A stretch of 58,883 nt of DNA from Candidatus Pelagibacterales bacterium. GTDB lineage: Bacteria; Pseudomonadota; Alphaproteobacteria; TMED109. The notes beneath the pieces were generated by a model, which worked only from the letters and a program-made list of their open reading frames with translations, made no database searches and was not told the origin of the DNA. Of this stretch, positions 27,219 through 33,470 are shown one piece after another (within the stretch, counting starts at the first letter, position 1; each line of letters begins with the position of its first letter). Where the stretch lies: assembly GCA_002720535.1 (NCBI GenBank), contig PBIU01000009.1, positions 1 through 58,883 of the forward strand, in the 5' to 3' direction. A program made the translations under genes and the position numbers.

Positions 27219-27977
27219 ATGCTTACTGAGAAACAAATCAATGAATATAGTGAAAAAGGTTTTACTATTTTAGATTATCAATTATCTGACTTAGAATTAG
27301 ATGAAATCAAAAGTAAGTATGACAATATTTTAAAAAAACACCCAGAATTTAAAGATTATTGTCCAACATTACTTAAATACGATAGAAATTTCTTAAAATA
27401 TGCTCAAGACCCAGAAATTTTAAACTGTGTTAAACAAGTCATAGGACCAAATTTAGCTGTTTGGAATCAAAGTTTTTTTGCCAAACCAGGAATAAATGGG
27501 AAAGAAACTCCTTGGCATCAAGATGGAGCTTATTGGCCTATTAGACCTTTAGCTACCTGTACAGTTTGGTTAGCAGTAGATGACTCAAATATAGAAAATG
27601 GTTGCCTTAAATATATGCCAGGCTCGCATAAGAGAAAAGATTTAAAAAAACATAAGACTGATAATACTGAAAATTATACACTGAACCAAGAAATAGACCC
27701 TTCAGAATATAGTGAAGACAAAGCTTTTCATCTACAATTAAAGGCAGGCCAAATGGCTCTACATGATGTGTTTATAGTGCATGGATCAGGAGTAAATACT
27801 TCTCCTTACTCGAGGAGAGGAATGACAATCAGATATATGCCTACAACATCAGTATTTGATAGAAAGCTTGCAGCTGATCAGGAAAAAAAGTTTAATTTAG
27901 ATCATGCTCATCGAACTTTATATCTAATGAGCGGTATTGATGAATCTGGTAAAAATGACTTCATAGTAAGAAGCTAA
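27219..27977 (+). CDS. Phytanoyl-CoA dioxygenase (PhyH) family protein
   Basis: A 252-residue Fe(II)/2-oxoglutarate oxygenase. I use ATG 27219 instead of a TTG at 27207. The iron ligands are H100-x-D102 (PWHQDGAYWP) and H188 (FIVHGSGVN), with R199/R200 for 2-oxoglutarate (SRRGMTIRYMP). The middle contains CLKYMPGSHKR. Family members hydroxylate a wide range of small molecules, including phosphonates and quaternary amines; this one cannot be assigned. A cupin gene follows 15 nt later. Confidence 0.87.
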   Translation: MLTEKQINEYSEKGFTILDYQLSDLELDEIKSKYDNILKKHPEFKDYCPTLLKYDRNFLKYAQDPEILNCVKQVIGPNLAVWNQSFFAKPGINGKETPWHQDGAYWPIRPLATCTVWLAVDDSNIENGCLKYMPGSHKRKDLKKHKTDNTENYTLNQEIDPSEYSEDKAFHLQLKAGQMALHDVFIVHGSGVNTSPYSRRGMTIRYMPTTSVFDRKLAADQEKKFNLDHAHRTLYLMSGIDESGKNDFIVRS

Positions 27978-27992
27978 TGTAATTATATAAAT

Positions 27993-28283
27993 ATGAATCA
28001 TTCACCTGCAAAACCAACTACTCAATTAGATAATAAATTTGTAAGAGTTACAAAATGGTTTTTTCCACCAAATTCTGAAACGGGCATGCATATCCATGAA
28101 ATGGATTATGTAGTAGTACCTTTGACTAGTGGAGTATTAACGATAGAAAACCCAGATAAAACTTTTAGTAAATCAGAACTTAATAAAGGCGAATCTTACT
28201 CACGTAATAAAGGTGTGCATCATAATGTTATAAACAAAAATGACTTTAATTTTACCTTTATTGAGATTGAAATTAAAAAATAA
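27993..28283 (+). CDS. Small cupin-like protein
   Basis: A 96-residue single-domain protein with MHIHEMDYVVVPLTSG as a shortened cupin motif 1 (histidines as likely metal ligands) and YSRNKGVHHNVINK as motif 2. It lies 15 nt after the PhyH gene and is probably co-transcribed. It ends 4 nt before the stop of the convergent pqiA-like gene. Function unknown; a binding or isomerase role is plausible. Confidence 0.7.
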   Translation: MNHSPAKPTTQLDNKFVRVTKWFFPPNSETGMHIHEMDYVVVPLTSGVLTIENPDKTFSKSELNKGESYSRNKGVHHNVINKNDFNFTFIEIEIKK

Positions 28284-28287
28284 TTAT

Positions 28288-28794
28288 TTAACTTAGTTTA
28301 GATTTAATCTGTAAAGACAATAAAGAAATCAAACAATATCCAGTAAAGTAATAAAAGCCAACCTCTAAAGTTGCATCTAACATATTAGATGCTTTACTTC
28401 CTAAATATGCAATAAATGCTCCAACAGCAAAGACGTCTGCCATAGACCATCTTCCTATTCTAAATATAAAGTTATGGGCAGATGATTTACCTGATATTTC
28501 TCCAAAAAAGAAAACCCATAAAATCACAACTCCTTTTAGCACAGGAATCATCACACTAAAAAATAATATTAAAAATGAAACTAAGTAATAACCGCCCTCA
28601 TATAATGTGTCTACGGCTTGTAAAATAGATTGCTTATATTTAAATACTTCTTGTCCTGCATATTCCGCAGAAATTGTCATCATTGGTTGAGTAACACCAA
28701 AATATAAAAGTAAAAAAGAAATTAGTAATAATATAAATGATGCCGTATTCCTAAAATTGAAAGGCACCATATTAAAATTGAATAAATTATTCAT
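28288..28794 (-). CDS. PqiA-family (paraquat-inducible) membrane protein
   Basis: A 168-residue membrane protein with about four hydrophobic helices, matching the single-unit PqiA form. Conserved features are FGVTQPMMTI near the first helix, IPVLKGVVILWV, and the signature IGRWSMADVFAVGAF. PqiA proteins sit in the inner membrane and are linked to lipid transport with MCE-type partners, but no pqiB-like gene lies nearby. It is the last core gene before tRNA-Asn and the island. Confidence 0.85.
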   Translation of the reverse strand: MNNLFNFNMVPFNFRNTASFILLLISFLLLYFGVTQPMMTISAEYAGQEVFKYKQSILQAVDTLYEGGYYLVSFLILFFSVMIPVLKGVVILWVFFFGEISGKSSAHNFIFRIGRWSMADVFAVGAFIAYLGSKASNMLDATLEVGFYYFTGYCLISLLSLQIKSKLS

Positions 28795-28884
28795 TTATTT
28801 TCCCCTATTAGCAATCATAATTTAACTAAGCACATTTAAGATAAAAAAGAAATAATTTACTTAAAATTTAATTTATTATAATAC

Positions 28885-28913
28885 TTGGCAAAAGTTATAT
28901 ACATTGCTATAGA
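28885..28913 (+). promoter_or_regulatory. Sigma-70 promoter of tRNA-Asn
   Basis: A near-consensus pair: -35 TTGGCA at 28885-28890, 17-nt spacer, and -10 TATAGA at 28908-28913, placing the start about 7 nt before the tRNA at 28925. This spacing and position fit a strong stable-RNA promoter. Confidence 0.75.
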
Positions 28914-28924
28914 CTACTTAGTGT

Positions 28925-28999
28925 TCCGCGGTAGCTCAGTGGTAGAGCAATCGGCTGTTAACCGATCGGTCGTAAGTTCGAATCTTACCCGCGGAGCCA
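28925..28999 (+). tRNA. tRNA-Asn (GTT anticodon)
   Basis: A complete 75-nt cloverleaf: acceptor TCCGCGG pairs with CCGCGGA, D-arm GCTC/GAGC, anticodon stem ATCGG/CCGAT with loop CTGTTAA (anticodon GTT), T-arm GTAAG/CTTAC with TTCGAAT, discriminator G and encoded CCA at 28997-28999. It is the integration site of the adjacent island: its 3' 47 nt (28949-28995) recur exactly at 39252-39298. The strong promoter just upstream is intact. Confidence 0.97.
28949..28995 (+). repeat. attL-like direct repeat (tRNA-Asn 3' end)
   Basis: The 47-nt tRNA segment from the anticodon arm to the acceptor stem is repeated without mismatch at 39252-39298, and in decayed form at 39786-39832. Such tRNA 3' duplications are classic products of tyrosine-recombinase integration. 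It marks the left edge of the island. Confidence 0.85.
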
Positions 29000-29057
29000 T
29001 TTAATTCCTTGATGTACCTAGGTTTATTGTAGTTAATAATTTTGCAAAATTTTCTAG

Positions 29058-29124
29058 GTGGCCAAAATGTGGCCAATGAAAAACTTAAAAAAAATAGGTG
29101 GCCAAAAGGTCAATCGGTTTTTTA
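29058..29124 (+). repeat. GTGGCCAA repeats at the island left end
   Basis: Three copies of GTGGCCAA lie at 29058, 29069 and 29098, followed by CAATCGGTTTTTTA at 29111-29124. The same words recur near the right end (39099, 39142, and CAATCGGTTTTTTA at 39117-39130). Repeats of this kind flanking an att core are likely arm-type binding sites for the element's recombinase or its accessory factor. The binding role is inference. Confidence 0.6.
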
Positions 29125-29165
29125 TAGATAATTATTAAAAAAAACCCAGAAATCAGGAAAAAACA

Positions 29166-29327
29166 CTATAAATTCCAAGGATATTCCATTTTAGTACACC
29201 ATCGAGGAAAATTATAAAAGCGCCTCATATTATCTTTATCTGTAGATATAATACCTTCTCTAAGAGTGCATCTTACACCTGTAAATATATTCTCTTTTAT
29301 ATATACTTCAATGTTACTAATTACTTC
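29166..29327 (-). pseudogene. Possible truncated coding remnant in the island's left flank
   Basis: An open frame of 53 codons with no ATG. It ends at TAG 29166-29168 and is bounded by an in-frame stop at 29328-29330. The translation has a protein-like mix (CTLREGIISTDKDNMRR, then NFPRWCTKMEYPW) rich in W, C and M, unlike a random AT-rich frame. It may be the tail of a gene lost from the island. I do not recognise a family. Most of the 29000-29388 interval otherwise shows only the repeats described separately. Confidence 0.3.
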
Positions 29328-29388
29328 TTAGTAAATTTAGCTTACCATAAATTTATTAAATGTGAATGGGGAGAATAAAATCTAAAAT

Positions 29389-29417
29389 TTGACAGAACGT
29401 CTTTTTAAGATTAATAT
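29389..29417 (+). promoter_or_regulatory. Candidate sigma-70 promoter in the island's left flank
   Basis: TTGACA at 29389-29394, a 17-nt spacer, then TAATAT at 29412-29417: a perfect -35 box with a 4/6 -10 box. The predicted start near 29424 lies only about 10 nt before the terminator at 29433, so a short terminated RNA or an attenuated leader would result. Confidence 0.5.
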
Positions 29418-29432
29418 TAATTTTCAACATTG

Positions 29433-29464
29433 GTCTGTGAAATAAAATCACAGGCTTTTTTTTT
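29433..29464 (+). terminator. Intrinsic terminator, plus strand
   Basis: An 8-bp stem (gtctgtga with tcacaggc, one G-U pair) around a 7-nt loop, followed by nine consecutive T. No complete gene precedes it on this strand within 400 nt, so it either ends read-through from tRNA-Asn or ends a very short RNA from the promoter at 29389. Confidence 0.75.
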
Positions 29465-29497
29465 GCGTGAATTGTAATTTTTTTTTGCAAGCAATGT

Positions 29498-29573
29498 CCA
29501 ATTCTCTTTCTCTAAATTTAAAAGCCTTCAATGGAATTGCAAAAGGCTTTTAAATTTAGAGAAAGAGAATTGG
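29498..29573. repeat. Perfect 31-bp inverted repeat (long hairpin)
   Basis: Arms at 29498-29528 and 29543-29573 are exact reverse complements over 31 bp, with a 14-nt spacer. Each arm contains ctctttctctaaatttaaaa or its complement. The structure is far longer and more perfect than a usual terminator. It is followed at once by a GGGG/CCCC hairpin (29572-29584) and T-rich DNA. It could be a MITE-like repeat, a foldback from recombination, or a structured RNA; nothing identifies which. Confidence 0.85.
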
Positions 29574-29600
29574 GGTAACTCCCCATTATTTTTTCTTCTT
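29571..29600 (+). terminator. Candidate terminator hairpin after the long inverted repeat
   Basis: A 5-bp stem TGGGG/CCCCA with a 5-nt loop (29571-29585) precedes a T-rich run (attattttttcttctt). It overlaps the last bases of the 31-bp inverted repeat, so the two structures could be mutually exclusive in RNA. Short stem and interrupted U-tract keep confidence low. Confidence 0.4.
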
Positions 29601-29630
29601 ATTTTTCTCTCTGAATTTGCGAGCCATAAC

Positions 29631-29678
29631 TAATTATCTCTTAAAGAAAGAATATTATGATTTCTTTAAAGATAATTA
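29631..29678 (+). promoter_or_regulatory. Leader hairpin upstream of the 86-aa gene
   Basis: taattatctcttaaagaaa (29631-29649) pairs with tttctttaaagataatta (29661-29678), 18 bp with one bulge and an 11-nt loop. It ends about 10 nt before the aggag ribosome-binding site of the gene at 29699. An AT-rich leader hairpin so close to the start could modulate translation or act as a protein-binding site. Confidence 0.5.
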
Positions 29679-29698
29679 ATAACTAATAGGAGCACGCA

Positions 29699-29959
29699 AT
29701 GAAAACACTTCTTAAAGATATATCCAAAGATCAAATTATCTCTGTTGGTGATTTGAGTAAATACATAATACAAGATCGCAACAGGTCTATACAAGAATAC
29801 GTAAATGAGCAAGTTGCATTGAAACGACAAACACCCATGAAGTGTTGGTCGATGGATAACATCTTACAATTAGTTACTAATAAGTTTGGTGAAAGTGCAC
29901 ACGCTTTCGCTAGACGTTATCTCATTAAAGATATTTTTAACCTAACTGAATCTAAATAA
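29699..29959 (+). CDS. Island hypothetical protein, 86 aa
   Basis: A soluble 86-residue protein, strong aggag ribosome-binding site 6 nt before ATG. The sequence is polar and probably helical (KTLLKDISKDQIISVGDLS, then NEQVALKRQTPMKCWSMDNI, then SAHAFARRYLIKDIF). No family is recognised. It is followed 13 nt later by the DUF5710 gene and likely forms one transcript with it. Its position just inside the island end, where regulatory or excision genes often sit, is only suggestive. Confidence 0.6.
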   Translation: MKTLLKDISKDQIISVGDLSKYIIQDRNRSIQEYVNEQVALKRQTPMKCWSMDNILQLVTNKFGESAHAFARRYLIKDIFNLTESK

Positions 29960-29972
29960 AGGAGAATAATCT

Positions 29973-30170
29973 ATGACTAAGAAAACACGCTTTTATATCG
30001 AATGCCCATACTCTGATAAAGACAAATGTAAAAAACTAGGTGGCTATTGGGATACATCAGCACGCAAGTGGTATGTACCTGAAGGTGTCGATACAGAACC
30101 TTTTAAAGAATGGTTCCCTGATGACATACCTTCAGAAAAAAAAAGTCTAGAAAACAGTATCTCGATGTAG
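29973..30170 (+). CDS. DUF5710-type protein, N-terminal part of a split tandem gene
   Basis: A 65-codon frame with an aaaggag ribosome-binding site. Residues 5-50 form one DUF5710-like unit: FYIECPYSDKDKCKKLGGYWD, then ARKWYVPEGVDTEPFKEWFP, a pattern common on plasmids and mobile elements. A second, related unit continues in the -1 frame directly after a run of nine A (30136-30144), so the natural product is probably one 29973-30595 protein made by frameshifting, or the gene is broken. After the A-run this frame ends within about 9 codons (KSLENSISM). Function of DUF5710 is unknown. Confidence 0.75.
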   Translation: MTKKTRFYIECPYSDKDKCKKLGGYWDTSARKWYVPEGVDTEPFKEWFPDDIPSEKKSLENSISM

Positions 30171-30595
30171 ACTTTCGTGAATTTCGTCGAGTGAAAGAAC
30201 AAGGTGCTTTGTGGGATGATCATAAGAAACAATGGTTTATTACAGAGCACCATGACACTAAAGATTTTAAATGGTGGCTACCCTTCTATGTTGAAGATAG
30301 TTCAGAAGAATATGAGTTAGAAGAGCCAACCATTGAAGAACAAATAGAAGGAATAGAAGAATCTCTTAAGCTTCATGCTGAAGTAATAGTGGATATTCTT
30401 AAGGAAAAAGAAAAGGAAGATTATTATGTAGAGCAGGAAGAAACACCAAGAGAGGAGTATGCTCGAAAACTTCAGGAACTCTATGAAAGTTATGATGAGG
30501 ATATGGAGGCTTGGAGTAATACCAGTCGTTTAGATCCAGAATCTCTTGCTTTTCTAGATATGTCAGATGAGAATAGAGAGAAGATGATCAATTAG
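30125..30595 (+). CDS. DUF5710-type protein, C-terminal part (second unit plus acidic tail)
   Basis: The -1 frame is open from 30125 to the stop at 30595. After the A-run it reads KSRKQYLDVDFREFRRVKEQGALWDDHKKQWFITEH, then TKDFKWWLP, clearly homologous to the first unit (WD-x-x-x-K-x-W-x-x-x, then W-x-P). A long acidic tail follows (EEQIEGIEESLKLHAEVIVD and beyond), rich in E and probably coiled. A GTG at 30191 could start it alone, but it has no ribosome-binding site and would cut the second unit. I therefore read it as the downstream half of the frameshifted gene. Confidence 0.7.
   Translation, partial: HTFRKKKSRKQYLDVDFREFRRVKEQGALWDDHKKQWFITEHHDTKDFKWWLPFYVEDSSEEYELEEPTIEEQIEGIEESLKLHAEVIVDILKEKEKEDYYVEQEETPREEYARKLQELYESYDEDMEAWSNTSRLDPESLAFLDMSDENREKMIN
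30136..30144 (+). other. A9 run: candidate -1 frameshift slippery site
   Basis: In the upstream frame the codons are GAA AAA AAA AGT, so A AAA AAA forms a classic -1 slippery heptamer like that of dnaX. Slippage joins the two DUF5710 units in register. A one-base sequencing or replication error in the homopolymer gives the same appearance. Confidence 0.6.
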
Positions 30596-30611
30596 TATAA
30601 AGGAACAATTA

Positions 30612-30770
30612 ATGTATAGTAAAAAAGTTATAATTTTATGGATTATAATATTTGGAGGAATTGCTATTTTTTTAGAAACACAAAATGGATTAGTTTTTGA
30701 TATACTATTGTGGATTTTTACAATACTTTGTGGATTAAGTATTTATCAATTATACTTACGATTAAAATAA
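30612..30770 (+). CDS. Small membrane protein, 52 aa
   Basis: A 52-codon frame with an aaaggaac ribosome-binding site. It starts MYSKKVIILWIIIFGGIAIF, then a short polar loop, then a second hydrophobic stretch (DILLWIFTILCGLSIYQLYL), giving two transmembrane helices. It follows the split DUF5710 gene by 16 nt and may be co-transcribed with it. No family is recognised. Confidence 0.6.
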   Translation: MYSKKVIILWIIIFGGIAIFLETQNGLVFDILLWIFTILCGLSIYQLYLRLK

Positions 30771-30799
30771 ATAGAATAATTTCAACTAATATAATGAGA

Positions 30800-31273
30800 T
30801 TAGAAAAAACAGGGACTAATACTTACCCAATGTTTGGGTTCGCGTTTATCAATCCATGAAATAAAACATTGATAAACATCATTATTACTCAATCCACGAC
30901 TAATAAGAGAATAACTATCTAGATTATCCACATTGTTTTTTTTAAAAAAATTATATTGGTTTTTTAACCAATTTAAGTCTCTTTTTTGAAAATAAATGGT
31001 TTTTACCTTAAACTTATTTTTTACACTACGTAAACAACTAGTCTTAATTTTAGGTCTTTCAAAACCTAAAGTTCCATTAATTCTGGTAGAACTACTTAAT
31101 AGGTCTTTTGTACTAAATGTCATAGTGCTTGTAACCAAGCACTTAGCTCCACTAGAAGGAGAATCAACAAGTATTAATGCATTACTATTCCATCTAGCAA
31201 TGTTTCTATATTCTCCAAAAACTAGAGAAATATATGAGAAAAATAGAATAATAATTAAAGAGAATATTTTCAT
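30800..31273 (-). CDS. Exported hypothetical protein, 157 aa
   Basis: A protein with an N-terminal signal peptide (MKIFSLIIILFFSYISLVFG, cleavage probably after VFG) and a mature region with four cysteines, including KCLVTSTMTF, KTSCLRSVKN, QCFISW and the C-terminal SPCFF. Disulfide bonds in the periplasm are plausible. It is the last gene of a minus-strand unit with the two genes upstream (31286 and 31508), spaced 12 and 30 nt. No family is recognised. Confidence 0.6.
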   Translation of the reverse strand: MKIFSLIIILFFSYISLVFGEYRNIARWNSNALILVDSPSSGAKCLVTSTMTFSTKDLLSSSTRINGTLGFERPKIKTSCLRSVKNKFKVKTIYFQKRDLNWLKNQYNFFKKNNVDNLDSYSLISRGLSNNDVYQCFISWIDKREPKHWVSISPCFF

Positions 31274-31285
31274 ATTTAAATCTTT

Positions 31286-31477
31286 AATTAAAAATTATTA
31301 TAGTATTTGAAAATAGTATAAAGGCCATATTAAACCTTGCAAAGTTGCAATGATTTCTCCAAATAACAACCATGCCATAAAACCTTTTTCAACAGCAAAA
31401 AGATAATTAAAATACAAGGCAGCAATAGCTGCACTTGCACCATATAAATATAATAAACCAATAATAATTTTTTCCAT
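31286..31477 (-). CDS. Small membrane protein, 63 aa
   Basis: A 63-residue frame from ATG 31477, preceded by a ctggggg ribosome-binding sequence. Two hydrophobic segments (IIIGLLYLYGASAAIAALYF and GFMAWLLFGEIIATLQGLIW) suggest two membrane helices. It lies between two genes on the same strand with short gaps, which supports real expression. No family is recognised. Confidence 0.6.
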
Positions 31478-31507
31478 GTAAACCCCCAGATTAAAATAAT
31501 AGTATTA

Positions 31508-31870
31508 TCAAGTTTCAGTATCTTTCCATTTTTCTAGTCTGTACTCTAAATGAGTATAAAGATCATCTCCAAGTTCCTTCCAATCTTCTTTTTTCCAATC
31601 TTTAGTGTCAACTTCTCCTTCTGATACTGCCTTGGAACCACCAAAAAATGTTTTTTTTCTATAAAATTTAGTTAAGATATCACATGGTACACAATATGAA
31701 TACCAATTGACTTCACCTGAATTAGTGCGAGAATTAGCTAATATGTGTGTTCTATTATCAAGAAACTTAATTTGGTCTTCGTAACTTAAAGAATTAAAAT
31801 TATCTACTATTTCTAATTTATTCTCTACTCCACAGCCAGGACAGTTTATAGTACCCAAATAAAAATCCAT
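31508..31870 (-). CDS. Zinc-ribbon-like hypothetical protein, 120 aa
   Basis: A soluble protein with paired cysteines NCPGCG near residue 10 and YCVPCD near residue 79, the spacing of a zinc ribbon. The C-terminal half is lysine- and tryptophan-rich (KDWKKEDWKELGDDLYTHLE). It is the first gene of the three-gene minus-strand unit. It may bind metal and nucleic acid or protein; no family is recognised. Confidence 0.6.
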   Translation of the reverse strand: MDFYLGTINCPGCGVENKLEIVDNFNSLSYEDQIKFLDNRTHILANSRTNSGEVNWYSYCVPCDILTKFYRKKTFFGGSKAVSEGEVDTKDWKKEDWKELGDDLYTHLEYRLEKWKDTET

Positions 31871-32017
31871 ATTTAATTACCCCTAAATACTTCATAATAA
31901 ATGCTATCATAAAAATATAAGACCTCAAAATTTTTACATAAAATATCCATAATCTCTAAATCCTAATTTTATATCTCTTTAGTACAACTATAATTGTTAG
32001 TTGCAACGATTAACCAT

Positions 32018-32083
32018 TAAGGACTTAAGAGCATGTATATAGTTGTTTATTCTTCTCCCCTAAATAATGCTCTTAAGTCTTTA
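32018..32083 (+). promoter_or_regulatory. Long leader hairpin upstream of a 19-codon frame
   Basis: taaggacttaagagcat (32018-32034) pairs with atgctcttaagtcttta (32067-32083): 17 bp including one G-U, with a 32-nt loop holding a pyrimidine tract (tcttctccccta). A perfect TATAAT at 31989-31994 places a start near 32001, so the hairpin would sit at the 5' end of the mRNA. The rest of 31871-32111 shows no gene. Confidence 0.6.
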
Positions 32084-32111
32084 GCAACATTTACAACGAA
32101 AGGAACACATC

Positions 32112-32171
32112 ATGTGGTTTGAAGCCATCGCTTATTTCACTCTTGCCCTACTACAAATAAGTATTTTTTAA
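32112..32171 (+). CDS. 19-residue hydrophobic peptide
   Basis: A short frame, MWFEAIAYFTLALLQISIF, starts at ATG 32112 after a good aaaggaac site, and ends 17 nt before the 224-residue gene. The peptide is nearly all hydrophobic or aromatic, long enough for one membrane helix, and sits behind a large leader hairpin. This layout resembles type-I toxins or leader peptides, but no antisense RNA is seen. Existence as a translated gene is tentative. Confidence 0.4.
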   Translation: MWFEAIAYFTLALLQISIF

Positions 32172-32188
32172 ATTACAAAGGACTCTCT

Positions 32189-32863
32189 ATGAAAAAATCT
32201 CTCATCTTACTTCCCTTACTTTACATATTTGCCATCGTAATATTTTTTATTCTTATGTCTCCAGCAATTAGTAAAGAGGTTGAGAATGATACAAAACAAT
32301 TAAGATCTCATAATGCAGAAGAGGATTATAGTTTTATAGAAGATCGTGTTGATGGATTATGGACTTTAGAAGATGGTATGAATAAAGGAGAATTTTTACT
32401 ATCTGTTAATGCAAAAAATACACATGCAGATAGATTGTACTTTCGTTTAATGCATGATTGCGAAACTATTAATGTATTAACAAGTTTATTAAGTATGAAA
32501 AATAATCCTAAGATTGAAAGGATTAAACAATTATATGTTAGCACACACTATTTAAAAGAATATATGCTAGTTCATGTGCCAGTAGTTAACAAACTTCCAA
32601 GTGAAGAATCAGAATATGATAATGATGCATGGATATTTTGGTTTGATTTAGGATGGTATACAGTTTCTACAATAAAAAATTGGCATAATAATATTAATGA
32701 AATCACATTCTCTATTCAACATGATGCTCTCTTTAAAGCTAATAACTATTTAGATAATACACAAAATTCTTGGAGCACCAATGGAATGATAGAAGCTATA
32801 GATAGAGCAGTAGGTGTATGTATAAAAACAAATATACGTAATCAAGAAGTGCTAAATAATTAA
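32189..32863 (+). CDS. Membrane-anchored hypothetical protein, 224 aa
   Basis: One N-terminal transmembrane segment (ILLPLLYIFAIVIFFILMSPA), then a polar extracytoplasmic domain. Tryptophan-rich stretches occur at DAWIFWFDLGWYTV and NSWSTNG. Paired cysteines (HDCETI and VGVCIKT) could form a disulfide. A clear aaaggac ribosome-binding site precedes ATG. The next gene starts 2 nt after its stop, so the two are coupled. No family is recognised. Confidence 0.65.
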   Translation: MKKSLILLPLLYIFAIVIFFILMSPAISKEVENDTKQLRSHNAEEDYSFIEDRVDGLWTLEDGMNKGEFLLSVNAKNTHADRLYFRLMHDCETINVLTSLLSMKNNPKIERIKQLYVSTHYLKEYMLVHVPVVNKLPSEESEYDNDAWIFWFDLGWYTVSTIKNWHNNINEITFSIQHDALFKANNYLDNTQNSWSTNGMIEAIDRAVGVCIKTNIRNQEVLNN

Positions 32864-32865
32864 AT

Positions 32866-33234
32866 ATGAAAAAATTAATTTATATAATTTCTACTATATT
32901 ATTTTTAATTAATTTAGTTTCTTGTAGTGAAGCCAAAGAAGACCATATTTGCGAAACAAAAACTTTAGGGATAGTTACAATTAAAGATGGTCTTATTAAT
33001 AATAAAGAAACTAAACACTATTATGAAGGTAGTGGTGTTTGTGCCTACTCTATACATTATTCTAAGATAAAAGATATTTATGTTTATTATTATCCTGGTG
33101 ATGAAGGATGTCATAATGGTGAATATGAACCTCCTCCTGATAACTTTGCTGGAAGAATAACTTTGACTAATAATCCTGATGAGAGATATGGTTGGATAGA
33201 TGCTATAGAACATGTCATGTGTTTTTATAAATAA
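32866..33234 (+). CDS. Putative lipoprotein, 122 aa
   Basis: The N-terminus reads as a signal peptide ending in the lipobox LVSC (cysteine near residue 20), followed by SEAKEDHICETKT. The mature part has four further cysteines, including HICET, VCAYS, EGCHNG and the terminal VMCFYK. It begins 2 nt after the preceding stop codon. It is probably anchored in a membrane facing the periplasm. No family is recognised. Confidence 0.65.
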   Translation: MKKLIYIISTILFLINLVSCSEAKEDHICETKTLGIVTIKDGLINNKETKHYYEGSGVCAYSIHYSKIKDIYVYYYPGDEGCHNGEYEPPPDNFAGRITLTNNPDERYGWIDAIEHVMCFYK

Positions 33235-33251
33235 AATATGGGGAGTATAAG

Positions 33252-33449
33252 ATGAAGTATTTAATAATTGTAATTTTAAGTAGTTTTGTTGTTAGTCTAG
33301 CTCATGCTGATAAATATCAGATAGCAACTGCTGATAAGTATGAAGTTTGGGTGGTTAATACAAAAACTGGTCAAGTCAAGATTTGTTTTGATGCACGTAA
33401 TAAATTAGATGACCCACCAACGTGCTCAAAATGGTCTGATAAAGACTAA
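33252..33449 (+). CDS. Small exported protein, 65 aa
   Basis: A signal peptide (MKYLIIVILSSFVVSLAHA, cleavage after AHA) leads a mature chain of about 46 residues: DKYQIATADKYEVWVVNTKT, then KICFDAR and PTCSKW, with two cysteines that could pair. The ribosome-binding site ggggag precedes ATG. It belongs to the run of four exported or membrane-anchored proteins between 32189 and 34319. Confidence 0.6.
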   Translation: MKYLIIVILSSFVVSLAHADKYQIATADKYEVWVVNTKTGQVKICFDARNKLDDPPTCSKWSDKD

Positions 33450-33470
33450 ATAAAATTAAATAGGAAAGTA

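Noticed and set aside
29498..29573. CRISPR repeat or array
   Set aside because: Only one pair of inverted arms with no spacer-repeat periodicity and no cas genes in the window.
30191..30595. Independent gene starting at GTG 30191
   Set aside because: There is no ribosome-binding site and this start would cut off the first part of the second DUF5710 unit, which is open further upstream.
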